From assembly GCF_003319115.1 (NCBI RefSeq), contig NZ_QOHF01000004.1, positions 208,856 through 272,855 of the forward strand: 64,000 nt of DNA, read 5' to 3'. Position numbers and translations under genes: made by a program. Origin of the DNA: Geodermatophilus sp. TF02-6. GTDB taxonomy: Bacteria > Actinomycetota > Actinomycetes > Mycobacteriales > Geodermatophilaceae. Each line of letters opens with the position of its first letter. The stretch's first letter is position 1. A model generated the notes under the pieces. The model was not told the DNA's origin. It ran no database searches and saw nothing but the letters and a program-made list of their open reading frames with translations. Positions 44,686-53,201 of this stretch are shown in pieces.

Positions 44686-45803
44686 ACATCGACGTGACCG
44701 CCCTCAAGGCGGTCGAGCGGGAGAAGGGCATCCCGGCCGACACCGTCATCGAGGCGATCGAGTCGGCCCTGGTGACGGCCTACCGGCACGCCGACGGCGC
44801 GGCCAGGCACGTGCGGGTGCACGTCGACCGCAAGAGCGGCGAGGTCGCCGTGCTGGCCCAGGAGCTGGGCCCGGACGGCGAGGTCGTCCGCGAGTGGGAC
44901 GACACCCCCTCCGACTTCGGCCGGATCGCGGCCAGCACCGCCAAGCAGGTCATCGTCCAGCGGCTGCGGGACGCCGAGCACGAACAGACCTTCGGCGAGT
45001 ACGCCGGCAAGGAGGGCGACATCGTCAGCGGCATCGTGCAGGCCGACCAGCGGCGCAACGCCAGCGGCACGGTGCTCGTCGACATCGGCAAGGTGGAGGC
45101 CGTGCTGCCCGCCGGGGAGCAGGTGCCCGGCGAGACCTATCCGCACGGCAGCCGGCTCAAGGCCTACGTGGTGTCGGTGACGCGCACCTTCCGCGGGCCG
45201 CAGGTGACCGTCTCCCGCACCCACCCGAACCTGGTCCGCAAGCTGTTCGCCCTCGAGGTCCCCGAGATCGCCGACGGCAGCGTCGAGATCGTCGCGGTGG
45301 CCCGCGAGGCCGGGCACCGCTCGAAGATCGCCGTCCGCACCGCGGTGCCGGGTCTCAACGCCAAGGGCGCCTGCATCGGCCCCATGGGGCAGCGGGTGCG
45401 CAACGTCATGAGCGAGCTGCACGGCGAGAAGATCGACATCGTCGACTGGTCCGACGACCCGGCGACGTTCGTCGCCTCGGCGCTCAGCCCGGCCCGGGTG
45501 AGCAGCGCCCGCCTGGTCGATCCCCAGGCCAGGGCGGTCCGCGTCGTGGTGCCCGACTACCAGCTGTCATTGGCGATCGGCAAGGAGGGGCAGAACGCGC
45601 GGCTGGCCGCCCGGCTGACCGGCTGCCGGATCGACATCCGCAGCGACGCCCAGCCCGACGACGCCACGCCCTCCCCGGGGATGGGGCGGGCGCCCCTGCG
45701 TGCCGGGGCCCCGGCCGGCCGCGGCGGCCGGCCGGGGGCTCCCGGCGGGGGGATCCGTCCGGGTCAGCGACGCACGGAACACCGGGGGCCCGCTGCGCGC
45801 TAG
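44682..45803 (+). CDS. nusA: Transcription elongation/termination factor NusA
   Basis: Binds RNA polymerase and nascent RNA in pausing, termination and rRNA antitermination. The 373-aa protein has an N-terminal polymerase-binding domain ([16 protein letters not shown]), an S1 domain ([15 protein letters not shown]), and two KH domains ([34 protein letters not shown]). The last ~45 aa are a Gly/Pro/Arg-rich tail. It lacks the C-terminal acidic repeats of E. coli, normal for the phylum. GTG 44682. Confidence 0.97.
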   Translation: MNIDVTALKAVEREKGIPADTVIEAIESALVTAYRHADGAARHVRVHVDRKSGEVAVLAQELGPDGEVVREWDDTPSDFGRIAASTAKQVIVQRLRDAEHEQTFGEYAGKEGDIVSGIVQADQRRNASGTVLVDIGKVEAVLPAGEQVPGETYPHGSRLKAYVVSVTRTFRGPQVTVSRTHPNLVRKLFALEVPEIADGSVEIVAVAREAGHRSKIAVRTAVPGLNAKGACIGPMGQRVRNVMSELHGEKIDIVDWSDDPATFVASALSPARVSSARLVDPQARAVRVVVPDYQLSLAIGKEGQNARLAARLTGCRIDIRSDAQPDDATPSPGMGRAPLRAGAPAGRGGRPGAPGGGIRPGQRRTEHRGPAAR

Positions 45804-45806
45804 AGT
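45801..45806 (+). promoter_or_regulatory. Candidate internal -10 (TAGAGT) overlapping the nusA stop codon
   Basis: The nusA stop TAG is the start of TAGAGT, which lies five bases before the ylxR GTG. This would allow leaderless expression of ylxR-infB apart from nusA. Motif only. Confidence 0.4.
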
Positions 45807-45811
45807 GCAGG

Positions 45812-46195
45812 GTGGCCGAAACGTCGATCCCGGTACGCACCTGCGTGGGGTGCCGGAAGCGCGCTCCGGTCACCGACCTGCTGCGTGTGGTCGCCCGGAA
45901 CGGGGCTGTCGTCCCCGATCCGCGGCGGACCCTCCCCGGTCGGGGGGCGTCACTGCACCCCACCCCGGAGTGCCTGCACGCAGCGGAGCGACGCCGGGCC
46001 TTCGTCCGGGCGCTGCGCAGCAGCGGCCCGGTGGAGGTCGGTCCGCTCCGGGTCCACGTCCTCGGTGCGCCGTCCGCGGCGCCGGCGGACGGCGAGCCCG
46101 GGACGGGCGACAGCGAACGACCGACAGACCGCACCAACACAGCCGGACCGGTACCAGGCCGGTCCGCACGTCGAGAGCAGGACGTCGTCGGATGA
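45812..46195 (+). CDS. ylxR: YlxR family (DUF448) RNA-binding protein
   Basis: Small nucleic-acid-binding protein found between nusA and infB; a role in transcription control has been reported in Bacillus. The family core is IPVRTCVGCRKRAPVTDLLR, PGRGASLHP and an RRAFVRALR block within the first ~75 aa. The rest of the 127 aa is a hydrophilic tail. GTG 45812. Its stop begins a chain of mini-ORFs before infB. Confidence 0.92.
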   Translation: MAETSIPVRTCVGCRKRAPVTDLLRVVARNGAVVPDPRRTLPGRGASLHPTPECLHAAERRRAFVRALRSSGPVEVGPLRVHVLGAPSAAPADGEPGTGDSERPTDRTNTAGPVPGRSARREQDVVG

Positions 46196-46243
46196 GTCAG
46201 CCGTGAAGTCCCCACGATGACAAGCCAGACCATGCAGTACTGA
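46192..46243 (+). other. Chain of three NTGA-linked mini-ORFs between ylxR and infB
   Basis: ATG 46192 overlaps the ylxR stop and encodes MSQP, ending in TGA 46204-46206. GTG 46203 overlaps that stop and encodes five codons (MKSPR), ending in TGA 46218-46220. ATG 46217 overlaps that stop and encodes MTSQTMQY, ending at 46243. Each junction is ATGA or GTGA. infB follows 48 bases later with its own GAGGAG. Confidence 0.75.
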
Positions 46244-46291
46244 CGACGAGGTCGCGCGGGCGAGCCGCCGGCCTCACACACGAGGAGATCC

Positions 46292-49200
46292 GTGCCAGGC
46301 AAAGCCCGCGTACACGAACTCGCCAAAGAGTTCGGTGTCGACAGCAAGACCGTGCTCGCCAAGCTCAAGGAGCAGGGCGAGTTCGTGAAGTCCGCCTCTT
46401 CGACCGTCGAGGCCCCGGTGGCCCGGCGGCTGCGGGAGGCCTTCGTCAACGGCGGCTCCACCGCCGGCAACGGGAGCGGTCAGGCCGTTCCGCGGCCCGG
46501 CCCGCGCCCGACCCCGCGCGCTGCGCAGGCCCCGGCCGCCGCGGCTGCGGCCGCACCCGCGCCGGCAGCTCCCGCTGCGCCGGCTCCGGCGCCGCAGGCC
46601 CCCACGCCGCAGCCTCCGGTGACCCGCGCCCCCGGTGCGCCCACCCCGGGCCCCCGGTCGGCCGCGCCTCGTCCGGGTGCTCCGGTCCCCGGTCCGCGGC
46701 CGACCGCGCCGGCGCCCCAGGCGCCCGCGGCCAGCGCGCCGACCCAGCAGCCGCCCGCCGCGCCCAGCGGCCCGCGCCCGGGCCCGGCGGGTGCTCCCGG
46801 TCCGGGTCCGGCCGGTGGCGCCACCCCCGGCGGCCCCAGGCCCGGCGCCGGCCCGCGCCCGGGCCCTCGTCCGGCTCCGCGGCCGGGCAACAACCCCTTC
46901 AGCAGTGCACCGCGCCCGGCGCCGACCGGTGGTGCTCCGCGGCCCGGCGCCGGTGCCGGCCCGCGACCCGGCTCCGCGGCCGGTGGGCGTCCCGGTCCGG
47001 CTGCCGGTCCGCGCCCCGGTCCCCGTGCGGGCGGTTCGCGGCCGGCGGCCGGTCCTGGCGGGCCCCGTCCGGGTCCTGGCGCCGGTGGCCCGCGTCCGGC
47101 GGCCGGTCCCGGCGGACCGCGCCCGAACCCGGGCATGATGCCGCCGCGGCCCTCGCCCGGCATGATGCCGCCGCGCCCGGCCGGCGCCGGCCGGCCGGGT
47201 GGCGGGCCCGGGGGTGCGGCCCGTGGCCGACCGGGCGGTGGCCCCGGCGGTGGCGGCGGTGGTTTCCGCCCCGGCGGTGGCGGCGGCGCTCCCGCCAGCG
47301 GTGGCTTCCGCAGCGGCGGCGGTGGTGGTGGCGGCGGCGGCGGCGGTGGCCGCGGTCGTGGGCGTGGTGGCTCCGGTGCGGGCACCGCGGGCGCCTTCGG
47401 GCGTCCGGGCGGGCGTGGCCCGGTCCGCGGGCGCAAGAGCAAGAAGCAGCGGCGCCAGGAGTTCGACCAGATGGCGGCGCCCAGCATGGGCGGCGTCAGC
47501 CTGCCCCGTGGCAACGGGCAGACCGTCCGGCTGCCCCGTGGCGCGTCGCTGACCGACCTGGCCGAGCGCATCGGCGCCCAGCCGGCGGCGCTGGTGACCG
47601 CCCTGTTCCACCTGGGCGAGATGGTCACCGCCACGCAGTCGGTGAACGACGAGACGCTGCAGCTGCTCGGGGCCGAGATCGGCTGGGACATCCAGGTGGT
47701 CAGCCCCGAGGACGAGGACCGCGAGCTGCTCGAGACCTTCGACCTCACCTTCGGCGACGAGGGTGACCAGGAGGACTGGGCGGCCCGCCCGCCGGTCGTG
47801 ACGGTCATGGGTCACGTCGACCACGGCAAGACCAAGCTGCTCGACGCCATCCGCAACACCAACGTGGTGGCGCGGGAGGCCGGCGGCATCACCCAGCACA
47901 TCGGCGCCTACCAGATCGTCACCGAGCTGGAGGGCGAGGAGCGGCCGATCACCTTCATCGACACCCCGGGTCACGAGTCGTTCACCGCGATGCGTGCCCG
48001 CGGCGCGAAGGTGACCGACATCGTCGTCCTGGTGGTCGCCGCCGACGACGGCGTCATGCCGCAGACGGTGGAGGCGCTCAACCACGCCCAGGCCGCCGAC
48101 GTACCGATCGTGGTCGCGGTCAACAAGATCGACAAGGAGGGGGCCAACCCCGCCAAGATCCGCCAGCAGCTCACCGAGTACGGGCTGGTGGCCGAGGAGT
48201 ACGGCGGCGACACCATGTTCGTCGACGTCTCCGCGACCACCCGCCAGGGCATCGAGGACCTGCTGACGGCGATCCTGCTCACCGCCGACGCCTCGCTGGA
48301 CCTGCGCGCCAACACCGAGCAGGACCCGCAGGGCGTGGTCATCGAGGGCAAGCTGGACAAGGGCCGCGGCCCCGTCGCCACGGTCCTGGTCCAGCGCGGC
48401 ACCCTGCGCCAGGGCGACTCGATCGTGGCCGGCGACGCCTACGGTCGGGTCCGGTCGCTGCTCGACGAGCACGGCAACAAGCTCAAGGAGGCCCTACCGG
48501 CCCGTCCGGTGCAGGTCGTCGGACTCACCTCCGTGCCCCGCGCCGGTGACACCTTCCTCGTCGTCGAGGAGGACCGGGTGGCCCGGCAGATCGCCGACCG
48601 CCGTCAGGCCCGCATCCGCAACGCGCAGAACGCGCAGATGCGCAAGCGGATCAGCCTGGAGGACCTCGACGCGGCGCTCAAGGAGAACCGCCAGCTCAAC
48701 CTGATCATCAAGGGCGACAACTCGGGCACCGTGGAGGCACTCGAGGACGCGCTGATGAAGATCGAGGTCAGCGACGACGTCTCGCTGCGGGTCATCCACC
48801 GCGGCGTCGGCTCGATCACCAAGAGCGACATCGACCTGGCGCTGGCCGACGACGTCATCGTCCTGGGCTTCAACGTCCGGGCCGAGGGTCAGGCCACCGA
48901 GCTGGCCAACCGCGAGGGCATCGACGTCCGGTACTACTCGGTCATCTACCAGGCGATCGAGGAGATCGAGGCGGCCCTCAAGGGCATGCTCAGGCCGGAG
49001 TACGAGGAGGTCGGACTCGGCACGGCGGAGGTGCGGGAGGTCTTCCGGGTGCCGCGCATCGGCAACGTCGCGGGCTCGATCGTCCGCAGCGGGACGATCA
49101 CCCGGAACTCCAAGGCCCGGCTGGTGCGCGACGGCGTCGTCGTCGCCGACAACCTCACCATCGAGTCGTTGCGCCGGTTCAAGGACGACGTCACCGAGGT

Positions 49201-49303
49201 CCGCGAGGGCTACGAGTGCGGCATCGGTCTCGGGTCGTTCAACGACATCAAGGTCGAGGACCTCGTCGAGACCTTCGAGATGCGCGAGAAGCCGCGCGAG
49301 TAA
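46292..49303 (+). CDS. infB: Translation initiation factor IF-2
   Basis: GTPase that places initiator tRNA on the ribosome. The 1003-aa protein starts with an IF2_N helix module ([20 protein letters not shown]). A ~330-residue low-complexity region follows, of Pro/Ala/Arg then Gly/Arg (about 65-395), ending in runs of Gly and RGRG motifs, then a second IF2_N ([20 protein letters not shown]). The G domain has GHVDHGKT near residue 507, DTPGHESF and [10 protein letters not shown], and is followed by domains II-IV. GTG 46292 is preceded by GAGGAG. Confidence 0.97.
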   Translation: MPGKARVHELAKEFGVDSKTVLAKLKEQGEFVKSASSTVEAPVARRLREAFVNGGSTAGNGSGQAVPRPGPRPTPRAAQAPAAAAAAAPAPAAPAAPAPAPQAPTPQPPVTRAPGAPTPGPRSAAPRPGAPVPGPRPTAPAPQAPAASAPTQQPPAAPSGPRPGPAGAPGPGPAGGATPGGPRPGAGPRPGPRPAPRPGNNPFSSAPRPAPTGGAPRPGAGAGPRPGSAAGGRPGPAAGPRPGPRAGGSRPAAGPGGPRPGPGAGGPRPAAGPGGPRPNPGMMPPRPSPGMMPPRPAGAGRPGGGPGGAARGRPGGGPGGGGGGFRPGGGGGAPASGGFRSGGGGGGGGGGGGRGRGRGGSGAGTAGAFGRPGGRGPVRGRKSKKQRRQEFDQMAAPSMGGVSLPRGNGQTVRLPRGASLTDLAERIGAQPAALVTALFHLGEMVTATQSVNDETLQLLGAEIGWDIQVVSPEDEDRELLETFDLTFGDEGDQEDWAARPPVVTVMGHVDHGKTKLLDAIRNTNVVAREAGGITQHIGAYQIVTELEGEERPITFIDTPGHESFTAMRARGAKVTDIVVLVVAADDGVMPQTVEALNHAQAADVPIVVAVNKIDKEGANPAKIRQQLTEYGLVAEEYGGDTMFVDVSATTRQGIEDLLTAILLTADASLDLRANTEQDPQGVVIEGKLDKGRGPVATVLVQRGTLRQGDSIVAGDAYGRVRSLLDEHGNKLKEALPARPVQVVGLTSVPRAGDTFLVVEEDRVARQIADRRQARIRNAQNAQMRKRISLEDLDAALKENRQLNLIIKGDNSGTVEALEDALMKIEVSDDVSLRVIHRGVGSITKSDIDLALADDVIVLGFNVRAEGQATELANREGIDVRYYSVIYQAIEEIEAALKGMLRPEYEEVGLGTAEVREVFRVPRIGNVAGSIVRSGTITRNSKARLVRDGVVVADNLTIESLRRFKDDVTEVREGYECGIGLGSFNDIKVEDLVETFEMREKPRE

Positions 49304-49409
49304 AGAGGACCCGCTGCTCCCCATCGCGAGCGGGTGACGTGCTGGAACGGCCCTCCTGCAGGGGCCCAGCGCGAGCTTGTGAGCGGTGGGGGGCAGGAGG
49401 GTCCTTCGA
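49304..49409. repeat. Two family A elements, one inverted, between infB and the DUF503 gene
   Basis: A short partial copy after the infB stop forms ACCCGCT/AGCGGGT (49309-49335). An inverted copy follows: CCCTCCTGC (49351-49359) with GCAGGAGGG (49393-49401) and inner stem 49365-49372 with 49383-49390 (one mismatch). In this orientation the element end reads AGGAGGG, placed ten bases before the DUF503 start. Confidence 0.8.
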
Positions 49410-49411
49410 CG

Positions 49412-49705
49412 GTGTTCACCGGGTCGCTGACGGCCGACCTGCTGCTGGGCGACGTCCACTCGCTCAAGGGCAAGCGTGCCGTGGTCCGGCCGATCCTGGC
49501 CGAGCTGCGGCGCCGCTTCGCCGTGGCCGCCGCCGAGGTGGGCGACCAGGACCTGCACCGCCGGGTGCAGGTCGGCGTGGCCACGGTGGCCGGCGACGCC
49601 GGCCAGGTCACCGACGTGCTCGACGCGTGCGAGCGGTTGCTGGCCGAGCGGCCGGAGGTGACGCTGCTGTCGACGCACCGGCAGCTGTTCAGTGACACGG
49701 ATTGA
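49412..49705 (+). CDS. DUF503 (YlxP-like) family protein
   Basis: A 97-aa protein usually found between infB and rbfA. Recognised by VFTGSLTADLLLGDVHSLKG, KRAVVRPILAELRRRFAVAAAE and the VGVATVAGDAGQV segment. Function unproven; the place suggests ribosome assembly. GTG 49412 is chosen over in-frame GTG/ATG codons upstream because homology starts there. Its ribosome binding site AGGAGGG is part of the inverted repeat. Confidence 0.9.
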   Translation: MFTGSLTADLLLGDVHSLKGKRAVVRPILAELRRRFAVAAAEVGDQDLHRRVQVGVATVAGDAGQVTDVLDACERLLAERPEVTLLSTHRQLFSDTD

Positions 49706-49768
49706 AGAAGGACCCCCTCGCCCCCCACCGCTCGCAGGCTCGCGGTGGGGCCCTGCGAGGGGGCCGCC
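49706..49768. repeat. Family A hairpin repeat before rbfA
   Basis: Near-perfect copy: outer stem CCCCCTCGC (49713-49721) with GCGAGGGGG (49755-49763), inner stem CCCCACCGC (49723-49731) with GCGGTGGGG (49742-49750), loop TCGCAGGCTC. Starts right after the DUF503 stop. Confidence 0.9.
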
Positions 49769-49815
49769 ACTGCCCACCCGGGCGCCCTGGTGCGCCCCGT
49801 CTCCTGGAGGGTCCG

Positions 49816-50334
49816 ATGGCCGACCCGGCTCGCGCCCGCAGACTGGCGGTGCGCATCCGTCAGATCGTCTCCGCCGCGATCGAGAACCAGATCAAGGACC
49901 CGCGGCTGGGCATGGTGACCGTCACCGACGCCCGGGTGACCAGCGACCTCCGTGAGGCGACGGTCTTCTACACCGTCTACGGCGACCCCACGCAGGTCGA
50001 GGACTCCGCCAAGGCGCTGGCGTCGGCGACCGGGGTGCTGCGCTCGACCGTGGGCAGGCAGACCGGCATCAAGTTCGTGCCCACGCTGACCTTCGTCGCC
50101 GACTCCGTGCCCGACACCGCGCGGGAGCTGGACGCGGCGATCGAGCGGGTCCGCTCCGCCGACGCCGAGCTCGCCCGGATCCGCGAGGGCGCCACCTACG
50201 CCGGGGACGCCGACCCCTACCGCCGCCCGGCCGAGGACGACGACCGCGGCGGCGATCCCGACGACGACCCGTCCGACGTCGGGACTGCCGATGACAGGGC
50301 CGACGTCCCCACCCACAGCAGGAGTGGCTCGTGA
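49816..50334 (+). CDS. rbfA: Ribosome-binding factor A
   Basis: 30S maturation and cold-adaptation factor. The first ~115 aa are RbfA (RARRLAVRIRQIVSAAIENQ, KDPRLGMVTVTDARVTSDL, REATVFYTVYG). The rest of the 172 aa is an acidic Asp-rich tail. ATG 49816 has CTGGAGGG upstream. The stop overlaps a GTG that opens a family B element. Confidence 0.95.
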   Translation: MADPARARRLAVRIRQIVSAAIENQIKDPRLGMVTVTDARVTSDLREATVFYTVYGDPTQVEDSAKALASATGVLRSTVGRQTGIKFVPTLTFVADSVPDTARELDAAIERVRSADAELARIREGATYAGDADPYRRPAEDDDRGGDPDDDPSDVGTADDRADVPTHSRSGS

Positions 50335-50395
50335 GCTCGCGCACGAGCACAGCAGCGCCGCGCACGCGGCCGACGAGCGCCAGCGAGGAGGACTC
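50331..50395 (+). repeat. Family B coupling element between rbfA and a small ORF
   Basis: A 65-base insert from the GTGA at the rbfA stop to the GTGA of the next gene. It closes with GCCGACGAGCGCCAGCGAGG and AGG, identical to the end of the element before trmD. Flanking direct repeat CTCGTGAGC (9 bases). It encodes a 22-codon frame whose TGA overlaps the next start. Confidence 0.85.
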
Positions 50396-50638
50396 GTGAG
50401 CGAGAACGACCCCGACCCCCACCTGCCCGACGAGGGGCAGGACCGCCTGGAGCTCGGCGGCCGCCCGGCCCCCGACGCCGGCGACCCCACGCAGGGCGGC
50501 AGGACCGGCCAGATCGGCGACGCGCCGAGCATCACCTCCGACGAACCGGACGACGGCTCGAGCTACCCGGTGGGCGGCGGACGCGTGACCGAGGAGGAGA
50601 ACGCCTCGCCGGTCGCCGACCCCGGCCCGGACTCGTGA
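50396..50638 (+). CDS. Small acidic hypothetical protein
   Basis: An 80-aa product rich in Asp, Glu, Pro and Gly with no hydrophobic segment and no family I recognise. GTG 50396 has GAGGAGG five bases upstream, supplied by the family B element, and its stop overlaps the GTG of a third family B element. Coupling on both sides suggests it is translated. It could itself be an expanded spacer rather than a gene with its own job. Confidence 0.5.
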   Translation: MSENDPDPHLPDEGQDRLELGGRPAPDAGDPTQGGRTGQIGDAPSITSDEPDDGSSYPVGGGRVTEEENASPVADPGPDS

Positions 50639-50711
50639 CCGAGCTCGCGAGGTCCCGCAGGAGCGCAGCACGGTCCGGTACGGGGCCGACCAGCGCTGGC
50701 GAGGAGGCCCC
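50635..50711 (+). repeat. Family B coupling element between the small ORF and nrnA
   Basis: A 77-base insert opening GTGACCGAGCTCGCGAGG, one base from the trmD copy over this stretch, and closing GCGCTGGCGAGGAGG. Direct repeat CGTGAC flanks it. It encodes 26 codons ending in a TGA that overlaps the nrnA start. Confidence 0.85.
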
Positions 50712-51716
50712 GTGACGGTCTCCCTCCCCCGGGGCACCGACCTGACCGACCGCGCCGCCGCCGTCCTCGCCGAGGCTGCGGCGGCCCGGGCCACCGTCGT
50801 CCTCACCGGGCACGTGCAACCCGACGCCGACGCGCTGGGCAGCACGCTGGCCCTCGCCGAGGGGCTGCGCCGGCGCGGTGCCCGGGTGCTGGCCACCTTC
50901 CCCGACCCGTTCGTGCTGCCCGCGTCGCTCACCTGGCTGCCCGGCGTGGAGGGCCTGGTGCCCTCGTCGGCCGTACCGGCCTCGCCGGACGTCTTCGTCA
51001 GCCTCGACGCCGCCTCCCCGGCTCGGCTGGGCGAGCTGGCCGCGCTGCTCGAGCGCGCGGCCACGTCCGTGGTCGTCGACCACCACGCCAGCAACCCCGG
51101 CTTCGGTCGGGTGCGCGTCGTCGACCCCGGCGCCCCGGCCACCGTCGTGCTGGTCGCCGACCTGCTCGACGGGCTCGGGGTGGCCCTCGACCAGCGGCTG
51201 GCTACCTGCCTGTACGCCGGCCTGGCTGCCGACACGGGCTCCTTCCGGTTCGGCAACACCCGCCCCGACACGCACGGCCTCGCCGCCCGGCTGCTGGACA
51301 CCGGCATCGACCACGCGGCCATCAGCCAGCGGCTGTTCGACACCGCGCCGTTCGGGTGGCTGGGCCTGCTCTCGGTCGTCGCCGGCCGCGCCGTCCTCGA
51401 GCCGGAGGTCGGGGCCGGCCTGGTGTGGACCTGGTCGAGCACCGCCGAGGCCGCCGAGCACGGACTGCCCGGCGAGCAGCTCGAGGCGCTGGTCGACGTC
51501 GTCCGCACCATCCAGGAGGCGGACGTGGCCTGCGTGCTCAAGGGGCAGGACGACGGCTCCTGGTCGGTGTCGCTGCGCTCCCGCGGCGCGACCGACGTGG
51601 CCCGGGTGGCCGTGGCGCTGGGCGGCGGCGGTCACCGCGCCGCCGCCGGCTTCAGCTGGACCGCCGACCGGGAGAGTGCGATCCGTGCGTTGCGCGGGGA
51701 GCTCGGCGGGCGATGA
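50712..51716 (+). CDS. nrnA: Bifunctional oligoribonuclease/PAP phosphatase (DHH family)
   Basis: Degrades short RNA oligomers and dephosphorylates pAp. The 334-aa protein has the DHH-DHHA1 layout: GHVQPDADALGSTLALAEGL, VFVSLDAASPAR, the VVVDHHASN motif, ADTGSFRF, and C-terminal GGGGHRAAAGF. GTG 50712 has GAGGAGG from the family B element. The stop overlaps the first mini-ORF of the dinF chain (ATGA). The usual actinobacterial order rbfA-nrnA-dinF-truB is kept. Confidence 0.94.
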   Translation: MTVSLPRGTDLTDRAAAVLAEAAAARATVVLTGHVQPDADALGSTLALAEGLRRRGARVLATFPDPFVLPASLTWLPGVEGLVPSSAVPASPDVFVSLDAASPARLGELAALLERAATSVVVDHHASNPGFGRVRVVDPGAPATVVLVADLLDGLGVALDQRLATCLYAGLAADTGSFRFGNTRPDTHGLAARLLDTGIDHAAISQRLFDTAPFGWLGLLSVVAGRAVLEPEVGAGLVWTWSSTAEAAEHGLPGEQLEALVDVVRTIQEADVACVLKGQDDGSWSVSLRSRGATDVARVAVALGGGGHRAAAGFSWTADRESAIRALRGELGGR

Positions 51717-51814
51717 CACCGCCGTCCTCCGGACCGCACCGCGGGCCATGACACCGCCGTCCTCCGGACCGCACCGCGGGCCATGACACCGCCGTCCTCC
51801 GGACCGCACCGCGG
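51713..51814 (+). repeat. 35-bp tandem repeat forming ATGA-linked mini-ORFs before dinF
   Basis: ATGs at 51713, 51748 and 51783 begin identical stretches (ATGACACCGCCGTCCTCCGG and on). The first two encode 12 codons (MTPPSSGPHRGP) and stop in a TGA overlapping the next ATG. The first ATG overlaps the nrnA stop. The third copy is the dinF N-terminus (MTPPSSGPHRGQ). Confidence 0.93.
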
Positions 51815-53201
51815 CCAGGTGCCGTCCCCGACGGGCGCTGAGCCCACCCCGGACCTCCCCTGGGGAGACCTCCGGTCCCCGCAACGGGACGTCCGCGCTC
51901 CCGCGAGGGCTCCCGGTGTGCTGGCCCTGGCCGCGCCGGCGCTCGTCGTCCTCGCGGCGGAGCCGCTGTACCTGCTGGTCGACACCGCCGTCGTGGGCAA
52001 CCTGGGGACGGTCGCGCTGGGCGGGCTGGCCGTGGGCGGCGGCCTGCTGGCGTGGGCCGCGGCCCTGCTGAACTTCCTCGCCTACGGCACCACCGCTCGC
52101 GCCGCCCGCCGTGCCGGCGCCGGCGACCGGGCCGGCGCGGTCGCCGAGGGTGTGCAGGCCACCTGGCTGGCCCTCGCCCTCGGCCTGGCGGTGCTCGGGT
52201 TCTTCCAGCTGCTCGCCGGTCCGCTGACCCGGGCGCTGGCCGGCGGGGCCGGTCCGGTGGCCGCGGCCGGTGAGACCTGGCTGCGGATCGCCGCCCTCGG
52301 CACGCCGCTGCTGCTGGTGTCCCTGGCCGGCAACGGCTGGCTGCGCGGCGTGCAGGAGCTGCGCCGGCCGATGCGCTGCGTGCTCGCCGGCAGCCTGGCC
52401 AGCCTGGTGCTCTGCCCGCTGCTGGTGCACCCGGCGGGCCTGGGGCTGCCCGGGTCCGCGGTCGCCAACGTCGCCGGTCAGGCGCTCACGGCCGCTCTGC
52501 TCCTGCGCGCCCTCGCGCGCGAGGGCGTTGCGTGGCGTCCGCGTCCGGCGGCGATCCGGGCCCAGCTGGTCATCGGCCGCGACCTGCTGCTGCGCGCCGC
52601 CGTGCTGCAGATGGCGTTCCTGGTCGCCACCGGCGTGGTCGCCCGCGCCGGCACCGCCGAGCTCGGCGCCCACCAGATCGCCGTCCAGCTGTTCTTCTTC
52701 CTCACCCTCGTGCTCGACGCCTACGCGATCGCGGCGCAGACCCTCGTCGGCCAGGCCCTCGGCGCCGGCCGGCCCGACGACGCCCGGGCCACCGCTCGCC
52801 GGGTCACCCTGTGGGGGCTGGTCACCGGGGTCGTCGTCGGCGTCCTGCTGCTGGCGCTGCGCCCGGTCGTGCCGCCCCTGTTCACCGACGACCCCGCGGT
52901 GCTCGCGCAGGCCGGCGTCGCCTGGTGGTTCCTGGCCGGCGTGCAGCCGCTGGCCGGGGTGGTGTTCGCCCTGGACGGCGTGCTCATGGGCGCCGGGGAC
53001 GTCGGCTACCTGCGCACCGTGACCGTCGGCGCGGCCCTGCTCGGCTTCCTGCCGCTGTCGCTGCTCGCCGTCCCGCTCGGCTGGGGGCTGGCCGGCGTGT
53101 GGACCGGGCTCACCCTCTTCGTCACCGTCCGCCTGGTCGCCGTCCTGGTCCGGGTGGCGGGCGACCGGTGGCTGCGGGCGCCTGGGACGGTGGCGGCGTG
53201 A
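51783..53201 (+). CDS. dinF: MATE-family efflux transporter (DinF-like)
   Basis: A 472-aa drug/cation antiporter with twelve predicted membrane segments starting near residue 45 (LALAAPALVVLAAEPLYLLV). Family marks: AEPLYLLVDTAVVGNLG in the first helix, the second-half equivalent FLVATGVVARAGTAELGAHQ, and AQTLVGQALGAG. The N-terminal 40 aa are Pro-rich and not conserved; they derive from the duplicated repeat. ATG 51783 overlaps the stop of the preceding mini-ORF. The stop overlaps truB (GTGA). Confidence 0.92.
   Translation: MTPPSSGPHRGQVPSPTGAEPTPDLPWGDLRSPQRDVRAPARAPGVLALAAPALVVLAAEPLYLLVDTAVVGNLGTVALGGLAVGGGLLAWAAALLNFLAYGTTARAARRAGAGDRAGAVAEGVQATWLALALGLAVLGFFQLLAGPLTRALAGGAGPVAAAGETWLRIAALGTPLLLVSLAGNGWLRGVQELRRPMRCVLAGSLASLVLCPLLVHPAGLGLPGSAVANVAGQALTAALLLRALAREGVAWRPRPAAIRAQLVIGRDLLLRAAVLQMAFLVATGVVARAGTAELGAHQIAVQLFFFLTLVLDAYAIAAQTLVGQALGAGRPDDARATARRVTLWGLVTGVVVGVLLLALRPVVPPLFTDDPAVLAQAGVAWWFLAGVQPLAGVVFALDGVLMGAGDVGYLRTVTVGAALLGFLPLSLLAVPLGWGLAGVWTGLTLFVTVRLVAVLVRVAGDRWLRAPGTVAA

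Noticed and set aside
46274..48472. 732-codon minus-strand frame opposite infB
   Set aside because: Produced by the Pro/Ala/Gly repeat region of infB; no conserved domain in the translation.
51713..51814. 35-bp direct repeats considered as CRISPR repeats
   Set aside because: Repeats are adjacent without spacers, and the last is coding.
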